Below the pieces are notes generated by a model. The model was not told the origin of the DNA. It made no database searches and saw only the letters and a program-made list of their open reading frames with translations. Shown here one piece after another: positions 37,617-47,901 of a stretch of 64,000 bases of DNA. Numbering within the stretch: position 1 is the stretch's first letter; every line of letters starts with the position of its first letter. Source of the stretch: Comamonas sp. JUb58. GTDB taxonomy: Bacteria; Pseudomonadota; Gammaproteobacteria; Burkholderiales; Burkholderiaceae_C. The position numbers and the translations under genes were made by a program. Where the stretch lies: positions 100,937 through 164,936 of the forward strand of contig NZ_SOAL01000014.1 in assembly GCF_004364775.1 (NCBI RefSeq). Direction: 5' to 3'.

Positions 37617-38090
37617 ATGCCACGTCGTCGCGAAGTCCCCAAACGTGAAATTCTGCCGGATCCAAAGTTCGGCAATGTAGAGCTGTCCAAATTCATGAAC
37701 GTGATCATGGAAGGCGGCAAGAAGGCAGTTGCTGAGCGCATCATTTACGGCGCTCTGGAACTGATCGAGAAGAAGCACCCTGATAAAGACCCGCTGGAAG
37801 CTTTCGTTGTTGCCATCAACAACGTCAAGCCTATGGTCGAAGTGAAGTCCCGCCGTGTTGGCGGTGCCAACTACCAGGTGCCAGTTGAAGTGCGTCCTGT
37901 CCGTCGTCTGGCTCTGTCCATGCGTTGGATCAAGGAAGCTGCTCGCAAGCGCGGTGAAAAGTCCATGGCTCAACGCCTGGCCAACGAACTGCTGGAAGCT
38001 ACGGAAGGCCGTGGCGGCGCGATGAAGCGTCGTGACGAAGTGCACCGTATGGCCGAAGCCAACAAGGCATTCAGCCACTTCCGCTTCTAA
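37617..38090 (+). CDS. rpsG: 30S ribosomal protein S7
   Basis: A 157-residue S7, the primary assembly protein of the 30S head, which binds 16S rRNA and touches the E-site tRNA. The N-terminus [20 protein letters not shown] is diagnostic. It has AGAGG upstream and lies 169 bases after rpsL, in the usual rpsL-rpsG-fusA order. In E. coli S7 represses str translation from the rpsL-rpsG gap; whether that happens here is not shown. Confidence 0.98.
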   Translation: MPRRREVPKREILPDPKFGNVELSKFMNVIMEGGKKAVAERIIYGALELIEKKHPDKDPLEAFVVAINNVKPMVEVKSRRVGGANYQVPVEVRPVRRLALSMRWIKEAARKRGEKSMAQRLANELLEATEGRGGAMKRRDEVHRMAEANKAFSHFRF

Positions 38091-38118
38091 GCTGCGCGAG
38101 ATCTGTCTCGATATTGCA

Positions 38119-38152
38119 AAGGCCGCATGCAACAATTTTTGCCTGCGGCCTT
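38119..38152 (+). other. stem-loop between rpsG and fusA
   Basis: AAGGCCGCA (38119-38127) pairs with TGCGGCCTT (38144-38152) across a 16-base loop. No U-tract follows, so it is more likely a processing or translational element, or a weak terminator, than a full stop. Confidence 0.4.
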
Positions 38153-38248
38153 GCTCGGATTGAGACTGCCCTCACATCGTAGGCTGATGCCTGCGCAATC
38201 CGCCAGTCCGCATCGCCTCCACACTTACTGATCAACAAAGGATCAACC

Positions 38249-40360
38249 ATGGCTCGCAAGACCCCCATCGAGCGCTACCGCAATATCGGTATTTCTGCGC
38301 ACATCGACGCAGGTAAAACCACCACGACCGAACGTATCCTGTTTTACACCGGCGTGACCCACAAGCTGGGTGAAGTGCACGACGGCGCTGCTACCACCGA
38401 CTGGATGGAGCAAGAGCAAGAGCGTGGCATTACCATCACTTCCGCTGCAGTGACCTGCTTCTGGAAGGGTATGGACATGTCCTACCCAGAACACCGCTTC
38501 AACATCATCGACACCCCCGGCCACGTGGACTTCACGATTGAAGTGGAACGTTCCATGCGCGTGCTCGACGGTGCTTGCATGGTGTACTGCGCTGTGGGTG
38601 GCGTGCAGCCCCAGTCCGAAACCGTGTGGCGTCAAGCCAACAAGTACAAGGTGCCACGTCTGGCCTTTGTGAACAAGATGGACCGTACCGGTGCCAACTT
38701 CTACAAGGTCTACGACCAGATGAAGCTGCGCCTGAAGGCCAACCCTGTGCCCGTGGTGATCCCAATCGGCGCTGAAGACAACTTCAAGGGCGTGGTTGAT
38801 CTGGTCAAGATGAAGGCCATCATCTGGGACGAAGCGTCCCAGGGCATGAAGTTCGAATACGAAGACATCCCTGCTGAACTGCTGGAAACCGCCAACAAGT
38901 GGCGCGAAAACCTGGTGGAATCGGCAGCCGAAGCTTCGGAAGACCTGATGAACAAGTACCTGGAAGAAGGTACCTTGTCTGAAGAAGACGTGAAGGCCGG
39001 TATCCGCGCCCGCACGCTGTCGACCGAAATCCAGCCAATGCTGTGCGGCACCGCGTTCAAGAACAAGGGTGTGCAGCGCATGCTGGACGCCGTGATCGAC
39101 TACCTGCCTTCGCCAGTGGACATCCCTGACGTTGCTGGTACCGATCCAGAAGACGAAGAAAAGAAGCTGACCCGCAAGGCGGACGACGGCGAAAAGTTCT
39201 CCGCTCTGGCATTCAAGCTGATGACCGACCCGTTCGTGGGCCAGTTGACCTTCGTGCGTGTGTACTCCGGCGTTCTGTCCAAGGGCGACACCGTGTACAA
39301 CTCGGTCAAGGGCAAGAAAGAGCGTATCGGCCGTATCGTGCAGATGATGGCGAACGACCGTATCGAAGTGGACGAAATCCGCGCCGGTGACATCGCTGCT
39401 TGCGTGGGCCTGAAGGACGTGACCACCGGTGAAACCCTGTGCGACGTGGCTTCGCCTATCGTGCTGGAACGCATGGTGTTCCCAGAGCCCGTGATTGCAC
39501 AGGCTGTGGAACCCAAGTCGAAGGCCGACCAGGAAAAGATGGGTATCGCTCTGTCGCGTCTGGCTGCAGAAGATCCATCGTTCCGCGTGCGCTCCGACGA
39601 AGAATCGGGTCAGACCATCATCGCCGGTATGGGCGAGCTACACCTGGAAATTATCGTTGACCGCATGAAGCGTGAATTCAACGTGGAAGCCAACGTGGGC
39701 AAGCCCCAAGTGGCCTACCGCGAAACGATTCGCCAAAAGGTTGTGGACGTGGACGGCAAGTTCGTTCGTCAGTCCGGCGGTAAGGGCCAGTACGGTCACG
39801 TGGTGTTCACGGTTGAGCCGCAAGAGCCAGGCAAGGGCTTCGAGTTCGTCGACGCTATCAAGGGCGGTGTGGTTCCTCGCGAATACATCCCTGCGGTGGA
39901 AAAGGGCGTGATCGAAGCGCTGACCTCCGGCGTGCTGGCTGGCTACCCTGTGGTGGACGTCAAAGTGACGCTGACCTTCGGTTCGTACCACGACGTGGAC
40001 TCGAACGAAATGGCGTTCAAGATGGCCGCTATCTTCGGTTTCAAGGAAGCTGCTCGCAAGGCCAGCCCCGTGATCCTCGAGCCAATGATGGCCGTGGAAG
40101 TGGAAACGCCTGAAGACTACGCCGGTACCGTGATGGGTGACTTGTCTTCCCGCCGCGGTATGGTGCAGGGCATGGACGACATGGTTGGTGGCGGCAAGGC
40201 CATCAAGGCAGAAGTGCCACTGTCCGAAATGTTCGGCTACGCAACGTCGCTGCGTTCGCAAACGCAAGGCCGCGCTACGTACACGATGGAGTTCAAGCAC
40301 TACGCTGAAGCTCCACGCAACGTGGCCGAGGCTATTGTCGCTTCCCGCGCAAAGGCCTAA
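38249..40360 (+). CDS. fusA: elongation factor G
   Basis: A 703-residue EF-G, the GTPase that drives translocation. G1 motif AHIDAGKT at 17-24, G2 region RGITI, G3 DTPGHVDF, G4 NKMD, then domains II-V are in order. A strong AAAGGA ribosome site sits 8-13 bases before the ATG. It follows rpsG by 158 bases and precedes tuf. Confidence 0.98.
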   Translation: MARKTPIERYRNIGISAHIDAGKTTTTERILFYTGVTHKLGEVHDGAATTDWMEQEQERGITITSAAVTCFWKGMDMSYPEHRFNIIDTPGHVDFTIEVERSMRVLDGACMVYCAVGGVQPQSETVWRQANKYKVPRLAFVNKMDRTGANFYKVYDQMKLRLKANPVPVVIPIGAEDNFKGVVDLVKMKAIIWDEASQGMKFEYEDIPAELLETANKWRENLVESAAEASEDLMNKYLEEGTLSEEDVKAGIRARTLSTEIQPMLCGTAFKNKGVQRMLDAVIDYLPSPVDIPDVAGTDPEDEEKKLTRKADDGEKFSALAFKLMTDPFVGQLTFVRVYSGVLSKGDTVYNSVKGKKERIGRIVQMMANDRIEVDEIRAGDIAACVGLKDVTTGETLCDVASPIVLERMVFPEPVIAQAVEPKSKADQEKMGIALSRLAAEDPSFRVRSDEESGQTIIAGMGELHLEIIVDRMKREFNVEANVGKPQVAYRETIRQKVVDVDGKFVRQSGGKGQYGHVVFTVEPQEPGKGFEFVDAIKGGVVPREYIPAVEKGVIEALTSGVLAGYPVVDVKVTLTFGSYHDVDSNEMAFKMAAIFGFKEAARKASPVILEPMMAVEVETPEDYAGTVMGDLSSRRGMVQGMDDMVGGGKAIKAEVPLSEMFGYATSLRSQTQGRATYTMEFKHYAEAPRNVAEAIVASRAKA

Positions 40361-40370
40361 AATATGCGCC

Positions 40371-40404
40371 CGCACCTGGCTTGCCAGGTGCGGATCGCTT
40401 TTTG
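40371..40404 (+). terminator. hairpin between fusA and tuf
   Basis: CGCACCTGGC (40371-40380) pairs with GCCAGGTGCG (40383-40392), then GATCGCTTTTTG. The long stem and T5 run a few bases away suggest partial termination, allowing a separate tuf level. Confidence 0.5.
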
Positions 40405-40506
40405 TCTACGACCGGGTGCCGCTTTGTTTCCTGTGCGAAGCGACCCAGCAATTCGGTGTAGACGTTAAACCCAACACAGGTTTTGCTCTTTATTTGGAGA
40501 ATTCTC

Positions 40507-41697
40507 ATGGCAAAAGGAAAATTCGAGCGCACCAAGCCGCACGTGAACGTGGGCACCATTGGTCACGTGGACCACGGCAAGACCACGCTGACGGCTGCTA
40601 TCGCAACCGTGCTGTCTGCCAAGTTCGGCGGCGAAGCCAAGAAGTACGACGAAATCGACGCTGCTCCTGAAGAAAAGGCTCGCGGCATTACCATCAATAC
40701 CGCACACGTTGAGTACGAAACGGCTAACCGCCACTACGCTCACGTGGACTGCCCTGGCCACGCCGACTATGTGAAGAACATGATCACCGGCGCTGCTCAG
40801 ATGGACGGCGCTATTCTGGTTTGCTCGGCTGCTGACGGCCCCATGCCCCAGACCCGTGAACACATCCTGCTGGCTCGCCAGGTGGGCGTGCCTTACATCA
40901 TCGTGTTCCTGAACAAGTGCGACATGGTTGATGACGAAGAGCTGCTGGAGCTGGTGGAAATGGAAGTCCGCGAACTGCTGGATAAGTACGATTTCCCAGG
41001 TGACGACACCCCCATCATCCGCGGCTCGGCTAAGCTGGCTCTGGAAGGCGACCAATCCGACAAGGGTGAGCCCGCAATCCTGCGTCTGGCTGAAGCTCTG
41101 GACACCTACATCCCAACGCCAGAGCGCGCTGTGGACGGTGCTTTCCTGATGCCCGTGGAAGACGTGTTCTCCATCTCCGGTCGTGGTACCGTGGTGACCG
41201 GCCGTATCGAGCGCGGTATCATCAAGGTCGGCGAAGAAATCGAAATCGTCGGTATCAAGGACACCGTCAAGACCACCGTTACCGGCGTGGAAATGTTCCG
41301 CAAGCTGCTGGACCAAGGTCAAGCTGGTGACAACGTTGGCCTGCTGCTGCGCGGCACCAAGCGTGAAGACGTGGAGCGTGGCCAAGTGCTGTGCAAGCCT
41401 AACTCGATCAAGCCACACACCCACTTCACCGCTGAAGTGTATGTGCTGAGCAAGGACGAAGGCGGCCGCCACACCCCATTCTTCAACAACTACCGTCCTC
41501 AGTTCTACTTCCGTACCACGGACGTGACCGGCGCCATCGAGCTGCCAGCTGACAAGGAAATGGTTATGCCTGGCGACAACGTGTCGATCACCGTCAAGCT
41601 GATCAACCCCATCGCTATGGAAGAAGGTCTGCGTTTCGCTATTCGCGAAGGCGGCCGTACCGTGGGCGCTGGCGTGGTTGCCAAGATCATTGCTTAA
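40507..41697 (+). CDS. tuf: elongation factor Tu
   Basis: A 396-residue EF-Tu that delivers aminoacyl-tRNA to the ribosome. GHVDHGKT at 19-26, [12 protein letters not shown] and NKCD give the G domain; domains II and III follow. The ATG at 40507 has GGAG upstream, and the open frame from 40483 is not needed. It lies in the str cluster. A second tuf copy near secE/nusG is usual in this group but is outside the window. Confidence 0.98.
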   Translation: MAKGKFERTKPHVNVGTIGHVDHGKTTLTAAIATVLSAKFGGEAKKYDEIDAAPEEKARGITINTAHVEYETANRHYAHVDCPGHADYVKNMITGAAQMDGAILVCSAADGPMPQTREHILLARQVGVPYIIVFLNKCDMVDDEELLELVEMEVRELLDKYDFPGDDTPIIRGSAKLALEGDQSDKGEPAILRLAEALDTYIPTPERAVDGAFLMPVEDVFSISGRGTVVTGRIERGIIKVGEEIEIVGIKDTVKTTVTGVEMFRKLLDQGQAGDNVGLLLRGTKREDVERGQVLCKPNSIKPHTHFTAEVYVLSKDEGGRHTPFFNNYRPQFYFRTTDVTGAIELPADKEMVMPGDNVSITVKLINPIAMEEGLRFAIREGGRTVGAGVVAKIIA

Positions 41698-41722
41698 TTC
41701 TTAGAACAACTGGGAATTAACC

Positions 41723-42034
41723 ATGTCCAAGCAAAAAATCCGCATCCGCCTGAAGGCTTTCGATTACAAGTTGATCGACCAGTCCGCTGCTGAAATCGTT
41801 GAAACCGCCAAGCGCACCGGCGCGATTGTCAAGGGTCCAGTGCCCCTGCCAACCCGCATGAAGCGTTTCGACATTCTGCGTTCGCCCCACGTGAACAAGA
41901 CTTCGCGTGACCAGTTGGAAATCCGCACCCACCAACGCCTGATGGACATTGTCGATCCTACCGACAAGACCGTTGACGCGCTGATGAAGCTGGACCTGGC
42001 TGCCGGCGTGGACGTCGAAATCAAACTGCAATAA
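41723..42034 (+). CDS. rpsJ: 30S ribosomal protein S10
   Basis: A 103-residue S10 (also NusE, a partner of NusG/NusB in antitermination). It starts 25 bases after tuf, so it is transcribed with the str genes. A 233-base gap with a hairpin and a promoter separates it from rplC, so the S10 cluster is split right after its first gene here. Confidence 0.98.
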   Translation: MSKQKIRIRLKAFDYKLIDQSAAEIVETAKRTGAIVKGPVPLPTRMKRFDILRSPHVNKTSRDQLEIRTHQRLMDIVDPTDKTVDALMKLDLAAGVDVEIKLQ

Positions 42035-42041
42035 GGCCTTA

Positions 42042-42070
42042 AAGCCACACCTCCGGGTGTGGCTGCTTGT
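42042..42070 (+). terminator. hairpin after rpsJ
   Basis: AGCCACACC (42042-42050) pairs with GGTGTGGCT (42055-42063) just behind the rpsJ stop. The following bases (GCTTGTCCTTTCTG) are only partly T-rich, so it may be an attenuator or RNA end-protection hairpin. Confidence 0.5.
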
Positions 42071-42086
42071 CCTTTCTGACGCGAAC

Positions 42087-42115
42087 TTGCCTATTTGGGA
42101 AGTTCGCGTTAGAAT
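42087..42115 (+). promoter_or_regulatory. internal promoter upstream of rplC
   Basis: TTGCCT (42087-42092), a 17-base spacer and TAGAAT (42110-42115) form a good sigma-70-type promoter in the rpsJ-rplC gap. A perfect 10-base inverted repeat ACGCGAACTT/AAGTTCGCGT (42079-42088 and 42100-42109) overlaps its -35 and spacer. Confidence 0.6.
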
Positions 42116-42267
42116 TTATGGCTTCGTGATCTATACATCCAATTTGCCTCGCATTTTGGTGGTAAGAGACGAAGTTTTTATTAACCTTCTTTCGTGCCGA
42201 TGGCGTCAAACCCAAGGGCAACACCGAGCCAATTGCAGTTTCGGTGGCGGAAGTTTTGGAGCAACAA

Positions 42268-42939
42268 ATGAGTCAAAGCAACTCCCTCGGGTTGCTGGGC
42301 CGTAAGGTAGGCATGATGCGCCTGTTCACGGATGACGGCGATGCAGTGCCTGTCACCGTGGTGGATGTGTCTAACAACCGCGTGACCCAGGTTAAAACCC
42401 AAGAGAACGACGGCTACGTGGCCCTGCAGGTCACCTTTGGTCAACGCCGCGCTTCGCGCGTGACCAAGCCAGCCGCTGGCCACCTGGCCAAGGCAGGCGT
42501 GGAAGCTGGTGAAATCACCCAGGAATTCCGCGTTGAAGCTGACACCGCCGGCAAGTACGCCGCAGGTGCATCCTTGCCAGTGACCGAGATCTTCGCAGTG
42601 GGCCAAAAGGTCGACGTGCAAGGTACCTCGATCGGTAAGGGCTACGCCGGTACCATCAAGCGTCACAACTTCAAGTCGCAACGTGCTTCTCACGGTAACA
42701 GCCGTTCGCACAATGTTCCCGGCTCGATCGGTATGGCACAAGACCCAGGTCGCGTGTTCCCCGGTAAGCGCATGACCGGTCACATGGGCGATGAGACCGT
42801 GACTACCCAGAATCTCGACGTGGTTCGCATCGACGAAGCCCGTCAACTGCTGCTGATCAAGGGCGCAATCCCCGGTTCGAAGAATGGCTTCGTGACCGTG
42901 CGTCCTGCTGTCAAGGCAGCTGCTAAAGGAGCGAACTAA
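42268..42939 (+). CDS. rplC: 50S ribosomal protein L3
   Basis: A 223-residue L3, an early 50S assembly protein that reaches the peptidyl-transferase centre. The ATG at 42268 has GGAG 6 bases upstream and begins [18 protein letters not shown], the family start; a GTG at 42244 in the same frame is not supported. Its TAA shares a base with the rplD ATG. Confidence 0.97.
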   Translation: MSQSNSLGLLGRKVGMMRLFTDDGDAVPVTVVDVSNNRVTQVKTQENDGYVALQVTFGQRRASRVTKPAAGHLAKAGVEAGEITQEFRVEADTAGKYAAGASLPVTEIFAVGQKVDVQGTSIGKGYAGTIKRHNFKSQRASHGNSRSHNVPGSIGMAQDPGRVFPGKRMTGHMGDETVTTQNLDVVRIDEARQLLLIKGAIPGSKNGFVTVRPAVKAAAKGAN

Positions 42940-43559
42940 TGAAGCTCGAACTCCTGAACGAACAAGGTAAGGCAGCCTCCCAAGTGGACGCTCCTGAGAC
43001 CGTGTTTGGTCGCGATTTCAATGAAGACCTGATTCACCAGATCATCGTTGCTTACCGCGCCAACGGCCGTCAAGGCACACGCGCTCAAAAGGACCGCGAA
43101 CAAGTCCGTCACACCACCGCCAAGCCTTTCAAACAAAAGGGTACTGGCCGTGCACGTGCTGGTATGTCGTCTTCGCCTCTGTGGCGTGGCGGCGGTCGCA
43201 TCTTCCCGAATCTGCCTGATGAAAACTTCACGCAGAAGATCAACAAGAAGATGTACCGTGCCGGTATGGCATCCATCTTCTCGCAGCTGGCCCGTGAAGG
43301 CCGCCTGGCTGTGGTTGATTCGCTGACGGTTGATTCGCCCAAGACCAAGGTACTGGCTGACAAGTTCAAGTCCATGAACCTGGACTCGGTGATGGTGATC
43401 GCCGACGAAGTGGACGAAAACCTGTACCTCGCTTCGCGCAATCTGAAGAATGTGTTCGTGGTTGAGCCACGTTACGCTGATCCAGTGTCGCTGGTGCAAT
43501 TCAAGAAAGTGCTCGTTACCAAGGGCGCTCTCGACAAACTCAAGGAGATGTTCGCATGA
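42939..43559 (+). CDS. rplD: 50S ribosomal protein L4
   Basis: A 206-residue L4, which lines the exit tunnel. In E. coli it autoregulates S10 by binding the rpsJ leader. The extended loop ([20 protein letters not shown]) is present. The start overlaps the rplC stop by one base and the stop overlaps the rplW start (ATGA), so translation is coupled. No E. coli-like S10 leader was recognised, so L4 control is uncertain here. Confidence 0.97.
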   Translation: MKLELLNEQGKAASQVDAPETVFGRDFNEDLIHQIIVAYRANGRQGTRAQKDREQVRHTTAKPFKQKGTGRARAGMSSSPLWRGGGRIFPNLPDENFTQKINKKMYRAGMASIFSQLAREGRLAVVDSLTVDSPKTKVLADKFKSMNLDSVMVIADEVDENLYLASRNLKNVFVVEPRYADPVSLVQFKKVLVTKGALDKLKEMFA

Positions 43560-43891
43560 GCCGTGTGAACCCTACTCCCGCCGAACGCAAGTTCGACGAA
43601 GGTCGTCTGATGCAAGTGCTGGTTGCTCCTATCGTGTCCGAAAAGGCCACGCTGGTTGCTGAAAAGTCCAACGCTGTGACATTCAAGGTGCTGCAGAACG
43701 CCACCAAGCCCGAGATCAAGGCCGCTGTTGAGCTGCTGTTCAAGGTCGAAGTGAAGGGCGTGTCTGTGGTGAACACCAAGGGCAAGACCAAGCGCTTTGG
43801 CAAGACCATTGGCCGCCGCGATAACGTTCGCAAGGCTTATGTGCTGCTCAAGCCAGGTCAAGAGCTGAACCTCTCTGGGGAGGCTGCGTAA
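43556..43891 (+). CDS. rplW: 50S ribosomal protein L23
   Basis: A 111-residue L23, located at the tunnel exit, where trigger factor and SRP dock. ATGA overlap with rplD and a 2-base gap to rplB. The RNA-binding loop [20 protein letters not shown] is typical. It is about 10 residues longer than E. coli L23 at the N-terminus. Confidence 0.97.
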   Translation: MSRVNPTPAERKFDEGRLMQVLVAPIVSEKATLVAEKSNAVTFKVLQNATKPEIKAAVELLFKVEVKGVSVVNTKGKTKRFGKTIGRRDNVRKAYVLLKPGQELNLSGEAA

Positions 43892-43893
43892 TC

Positions 43894-44718
43894 ATGGCTG
43901 TTATTAAGCTCAAACCAACTTCGCCCGGCCAACGCCATGTGGTGAAGGTGACCCGTGGCCATCTGCACAAGGGCGAAGGTTTCGCTCCTCTGCTGGAACC
44001 TCAGTTCCAAAAGGCAGGCCGCAACAACAACGGTCACATCACTACCCGTCACAAGGGCGGTGGTCACAAGCACCACTACCGTGTGGTGGACTTCAAGCGC
44101 ACCAAGGACGGTATCCCCGCCAAGGTTGAGCGTATTGAATACGATCCAAACCGTACCGCTCACATCGCTCTGGTGTGCTACGCAGACGGTGAGCGTCGTT
44201 ATGTGATCGCTCCGCGTAACCTGGAAGTGGGCGCAACCATCATCAGTGGCTCTGAAGCACCGATCCGCGTGGGTAACACCCTGCCGATCCGCAACATCCC
44301 TGTGGGTTCGACCATTCACTGCATCGAGCTGAAGATCGGCGCTGGCGCACAAATCGCCCGTTCCGCTGGTACCTCGGCTACCCTGCTGGCTCGCGAAGGC
44401 GTCTACGCCCAAGTGCGTATGCGTTCGGGCGAAGTTCGCAAGATCCATATCGAATGCCGTGCAACCATCGGTGAAGTCGCCAACGAAGAACACAGCCTGC
44501 GCCAACTGGGCAAGGCTGGTGTCAAGCGTTGGATGGGTATTCGTCCTACCGTTCGCGGTGTGGTGATGAACCCTGTCGATCACCCACACGGTGGTGGTGA
44601 AGGCAAGACCGGTGAAGGCCGTCACGCAGTTGACCCATGGGGCAATCTGACGAAGGGCTACCGTACCCGTAACAACAAGCGCACACAGACCATGATCGTG
44701 TCGCGCCGTAAGAAGTAA
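43894..44718 (+). CDS. rplB: 50S ribosomal protein L2
   Basis: A 274-residue L2, needed for subunit joining and peptidyl transfer. The conserved C-terminal segment [14 protein letters not shown] contains the key histidine. It lies 2 bases after rplW and 10 bases before rpsS in the S10-type operon. Confidence 0.98.
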   Translation: MAVIKLKPTSPGQRHVVKVTRGHLHKGEGFAPLLEPQFQKAGRNNNGHITTRHKGGGHKHHYRVVDFKRTKDGIPAKVERIEYDPNRTAHIALVCYADGERRYVIAPRNLEVGATIISGSEAPIRVGNTLPIRNIPVGSTIHCIELKIGAGAQIARSAGTSATLLAREGVYAQVRMRSGEVRKIHIECRATIGEVANEEHSLRQLGKAGVKRWMGIRPTVRGVVMNPVDHPHGGGEGKTGEGRHAVDPWGNLTKGYRTRNNKRTQTMIVSRRKK

Positions 44719-44728
44719 GGGGTAGCAA

Positions 44729-45004
44729 ATGACTCGTTCTCTTAAAAAGGGTCCGTTTGTTGACCATCACTTGCTGGCAAAGGTCGAAAAGGCCATCGCC
44801 ACCAAGGACAAGAAGCCAGTGAAGACCTGGTCGCGTCGCTCCATGGTTCTGCCCGATTTCATCGGTCTGACCATCGCCGTGCACAACGGCAAGCAACACG
44901 TACCGGTATATGTAACCGACCAGATGGTGGGCCACAAGCTGGGCGAATTCGCCCTGACGCGCACCTTCAAGGGTCACCCCGCTGATAAAAAAGCGAAACG
45001 ATAA
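44729..45004 (+). CDS. rpsS: 30S ribosomal protein S19
   Basis: A 91-residue S19 of the 30S head ([16 protein letters not shown]). It forms a complex with S13 and lies near the A-site tRNA. It is followed after 10 bases by rplV, with AAGGAG before that start. Confidence 0.98.
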   Translation: MTRSLKKGPFVDHHLLAKVEKAIATKDKKPVKTWSRRSMVLPDFIGLTIAVHNGKQHVPVYVTDQMVGHKLGEFALTRTFKGHPADKKAKR

Positions 45005-45014
45005 GGAGTAGACC

Positions 45015-45347
45015 ATGTCTGAAACACGTGCAGTCCTCCGCGGCGTTCGCCTGTCGGTTGACAAAGGCCGTCTGGTTGCGGATCTGATTCGCGGCAAGAA
45101 GGTTGACCAAGCTCTGAACATTCTCGAATTCACGCAGAAAAAAGCTGCTGTGATCGTCAAGAAGGTTCTGGAGTCCGCTATCGCCAACGCTGAGCACAAT
45201 GACGGCGCTGACATCGACGAATTGAAGGTCAAGACCATCTTCGTCGAGCAAGGCACCACGCTCAAGCGTTTTACCGCTCGCGCCAAGGGCCGCGGCAACC
45301 GCATCAGCAAGCCTACCTGCCACATTTATGTGACCGTGGGTAACTGA
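45015..45347 (+). CDS. rplV: 50S ribosomal protein L22
   Basis: A 110-residue L22. The beta-hairpin that reaches the exit tunnel ([21 protein letters not shown]) is intact, without the deletions known from macrolide-resistant mutants. It sits between rpsS and rpsC in standard order. Confidence 0.98.
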   Translation: MSETRAVLRGVRLSVDKGRLVADLIRGKKVDQALNILEFTQKKAAVIVKKVLESAIANAEHNDGADIDELKVKTIFVEQGTTLKRFTARAKGRGNRISKPTCHIYVTVGN

Positions 45348-45363
45348 GGCCTAAAGGAAGAAC

Positions 45364-46227
45364 ATGGGACAAAAAATCCATCCTACCGGCTTCCGTCTGG
45401 CGGTCAGCCGTAACTGGTCTAGCCGCTGGTACGCAAGCAACCGTGATTTCGCCGGCATGCTGGCCGAAGACATCAAGGTTCGTGAGTACCTGAAAGAGAA
45501 GCTGAAGAACGCTGCCGTGGCACGCGTTCTGATCGAGCGTCCTGCCAAGAACGCCCGTATCACCATTTACTCGGCTCGTCCTGGTGTGGTGATCGGCAAG
45601 AAGGGTGAAGACATCGAGGCCTTGAAGAAGGAACTCGCTGCTCGCCTGGGCGTGCCAGTCGCTGTGAACATCGAAGAAGTGCGCAAGCCTGAAATCGATG
45701 CCCAGCTGATTGCTGACTCGATCACCCAGCAGCTCGAAAAGCGTATCCAGTTCCGTCGCGCCATGAAGCGTGCGATGCAGAACGCGATGCGTCTGGGCGC
45801 TCAAGGTATCAAGATCATGTCGTCGGGCCGTCTGAACGGTATCGAAATCGCACGTACCGAGTGGTACCGCGAAGGTCGTGTGCCACTGCACACCCTGCGC
45901 GCCGACATCGATTACGGCACCTCCGAAGCCAAGACCACCTACGGTGTGATCGGCGTGAAGGTGTGGGTCTACAAGGGTGACACTCTGGGTCGTAACGATC
46001 TGCCAGCCGCAGAAACGCCACGTCCTGAAGAAGAGCGTCGTCCACGTGGTCCTCGTCGTGACAACCGCAATGGCGATCGTCCATCGCGTGGCCCTCGTCG
46101 CCCCGCTGGTGGTAACACGGCTCCTGCAGACGGTAGCGACAAGCCCGCCGGCGCTGGTGCTGATTCCGTTAAGCGCGTTCGCAAGACTGACGCGCCCGCT
46201 ACAGCAGCGGACGGTAAAGGAGAATAA
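45364..46227 (+). CDS. rpsC: 30S ribosomal protein S3 with long C-terminal extension
   Basis: A 287-residue S3. KH domain ([17 protein letters not shown]) and the mRNA-entry helicase residues region are normal. After about residue 220, the protein continues with an Arg/Pro/Gly-rich then Ala/Asp/Lys-rich tail of some 60 residues ([20 protein letters not shown]...), which is absent in E. coli S3 (233 residues). The tail is likely disordered and RNA-binding. Confidence 0.97.
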   Translation: MGQKIHPTGFRLAVSRNWSSRWYASNRDFAGMLAEDIKVREYLKEKLKNAAVARVLIERPAKNARITIYSARPGVVIGKKGEDIEALKKELAARLGVPVAVNIEEVRKPEIDAQLIADSITQQLEKRIQFRRAMKRAMQNAMRLGAQGIKIMSSGRLNGIEIARTEWYREGRVPLHTLRADIDYGTSEAKTTYGVIGVKVWVYKGDTLGRNDLPAAETPRPEEERRPRGPRRDNRNGDRPSRGPRRPAGGNTAPADGSDKPAGAGADSVKRVRKTDAPATAADGKGE

Positions 46228-46229
46228 CT

Positions 46230-46646
46230 ATGCTGCAACCTGCTCGCCGCAAATACCGCAAGGAGCAAAAGGGTCGCAACACTGGTATCGCTACCCGTGG
46301 CAACACGGTAGCGTTCGGTGATTTCGGCCTGAAATGCACGGACCGTGGCCGCCTGACGGCCCGCCAGATCGAGGCTGCACGTCGTGCAATCTCCCGTCAC
46401 GTGAAGCGTGGCGGCCGCATCTGGATCCGCGTGTTCCCTGACAAGCCAATCTCGACCAAGCCAGCCGAAGTCCGTATGGGTAACGGTAAGGGCAACCCAG
46501 AGTACTACGTGGCTGAAATTCAGCCCGGTAAGATGGTGTTCGAAATCGTTGGCGTGCCCGAAGAACTGGCCCGCGAAGCGTTCCGCCTGGCTGCTGCCAA
46601 GCTGCCGCTGCGCACCACGTTCGTTACCCGTCAGCTTGGCGCTTAA
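46230..46646 (+). CDS. rplP: 50S ribosomal protein L16
   Basis: A 138-residue L16 that helps place A-site t[20 protein letters not shown] is the usual start. It follows rpsC by 2 bases and precedes rpmC by 17. Confidence 0.98.
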   Translation: MLQPARRKYRKEQKGRNTGIATRGNTVAFGDFGLKCTDRGRLTARQIEAARRAISRHVKRGGRIWIRVFPDKPISTKPAEVRMGNGKGNPEYYVAEIQPGKMVFEIVGVPEELAREAFRLAAAKLPLRTTFVTRQLGA

Positions 46647-46663
46647 ATTCAGGAGAAATCGAT

Positions 46664-46861
46664 ATGACGAAAGCTGCTGAACTGCGCCAAAAAGACGTTG
46701 CTGGCCTGGAAGCCGAGATCAAGTCCTTGCAAAAGGCTCACTTTGGTCTGCGCATGCAAAAGGCAACGCAACAACTGGGCAACACCGCTACCATCAAGGC
46801 TACCCGCCGTGATGTGGCACGTGCCAAGACCATTCTTGCTGAAAAGCAAGCCGCCAAGTAA
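46664..46861 (+). CDS. rpmC: 50S ribosomal protein L29
   Basis: A 65-residue L29, two helices packed at the tunnel exit next to L23. The start has AGGAG upstream. It lies between rplP and rpsQ in normal order. Confidence 0.97.
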   Translation: MTKAAELRQKDVAGLEAEIKSLQKAHFGLRMQKATQQLGNTATIKATRRDVARAKTILAEKQAAK

Positions 46862-46872
46862 TAGGAGCCGAC

Positions 46873-47142
46873 ATGACGGAAGCTAAAAAATCCCTCAAGC
46901 GCACCTTGATTGGCAAGGTGGTCAGCGATAAGCGTGAAAAGACCGTGACCGTTCTGGTAGAACGTCGCGTGAAGCACCCCATCTACGACAAGATCATGAT
47001 CAAGTCCAGCAAGTACCACGCCCACGACGAAAAGGGCGAGTACAACACGGGCGATACCATCGAGATCACCGAGAGCCGTCCGCTCTCCAAGACCAAGAAC
47101 TGGGTTGCTACCCGCTTGGTGCAAAAGGCTGCTCTGGTTTAA
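46873..47142 (+). CDS. rpsQ: 30S ribosomal protein S17
   Basis: An 89-residue S17, a primary 16S rRNA binder ([22 protein letters not shown]). It is the last gene of this ribosomal cluster: a strong terminator follows and no rplN-rplX-rplE comes after, unlike in E. coli where rpsQ ends S10 and rplN opens spc within a few hundred bases. Confidence 0.97.
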   Translation: MTEAKKSLKRTLIGKVVSDKREKTVTVLVERRVKHPIYDKIMIKSSKYHAHDEKGEYNTGDTIEITESRPLSKTKNWVATRLVQKAALV

Positions 47143-47172
47143 GTCTTTTGCGACTTGCACCAACGTAACTTC

Positions 47173-47205
47173 AAAAACGACCCACAATCTGTGGGTCGTT
47201 TTTTT
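47173..47205 (+). terminator. strong terminator after rpsQ
   Basis: AAAAACGACCCAC pairs with GTGGGTCGTTTTT across AATCT, followed by a run of T. It closes the S10-type operon. Confidence 0.92.
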
Positions 47206-47270
47206 ATGCCCGTTTTGGCCTATCGGCCAGCGGAATCACTGCCTGATAGGCAATTTACAAGGAGTACTCC

Positions 47271-47780
47271 ATGATCAAAGTTGGCGATTCGCTTCCCTCT
47301 GCAACCCTGAGCGAGTTTGTGGCGGTCGAAGGCAATGGCTGCAGCCTGGGCCCCAACGCCTTTGATGTGAGCAAGGAAGCTGCTGGCAAGACCATTGCTT
47401 TGTTTGCCGTGCCCGGCGCATTCACGCCCACCTGCTCGGCCAAGCACCTGCCTGGCTACGTGGAAAAGGCAGAAGCCTTCAAGGCCGCTGGCGTGGACGA
47501 AATCTGGTGCCTGGCGGTCAATGACGCCTTTGTGATGGGTGCCTGGGGCAAGGACCAGCACACCGAAGGCAAGGTGCGCATGATTGGTGACGGCGATGCC
47601 GCCTTTGCCAAGGCCACCGGCCTGACCCTGGATCTGAACGGCAAGGGCCTGGGCCTGCGCAGCAACCGCTACTCCATGCTGGTCAAGGATGGCAAGGTGG
47701 TGCAGCTGAATGTGGAAGCGCCTGGCCAGTTCACGGTCAGCGATGCCGACACCATTCTGGCCCAAGCCAAGCAGGCCTAA
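47271..47780 (+). CDS. peroxiredoxin (Prx5/PrxII type)
   Basis: A 169-residue thiol peroxidase of the AhpC/TSA superfamily. The peroxidatic Cys55 lies in PGAFTPTCS, the typical Prx5 motif, and the active-site Arg region is present downstream. The family reduces H2O2 and organic peroxides, using glutaredoxin or thioredoxin. AAGGAG sits before the ATG. It stands alone between two terminators, so it is monocistronic. Confidence 0.93.
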   Translation: MIKVGDSLPSATLSEFVAVEGNGCSLGPNAFDVSKEAAGKTIALFAVPGAFTPTCSAKHLPGYVEKAEAFKAAGVDEIWCLAVNDAFVMGAWGKDQHTEGKVRMIGDGDAAFAKATGLTLDLNGKGLGLRSNRYSMLVKDGKVVQLNVEAPGQFTVSDADTILAQAKQA

Positions 47781-47837
47781 GGCCACACTAGGCTGCTGCG
47801 GCGCTGCAAGGCGTTGCCGCGCCTGGCTGGAATGCAC

Positions 47838-47862
47838 AAAGCACGCCTAGGCGTGCTTTTTT
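47838..47862. terminator. terminator after the peroxiredoxin gene
   Basis: AAAGCACGCC-TA-GGCGTGCTTTTTT is a near-perfect palindrome with T6 on the plus strand. It may also serve the minus-strand GNAT gene that ends at 47902. Confidence 0.85.
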
Positions 47863-47901
47863 GTGGCCGGGCGGCATGCCTTGCGGTGCGCAGCACCGCC
47901 G

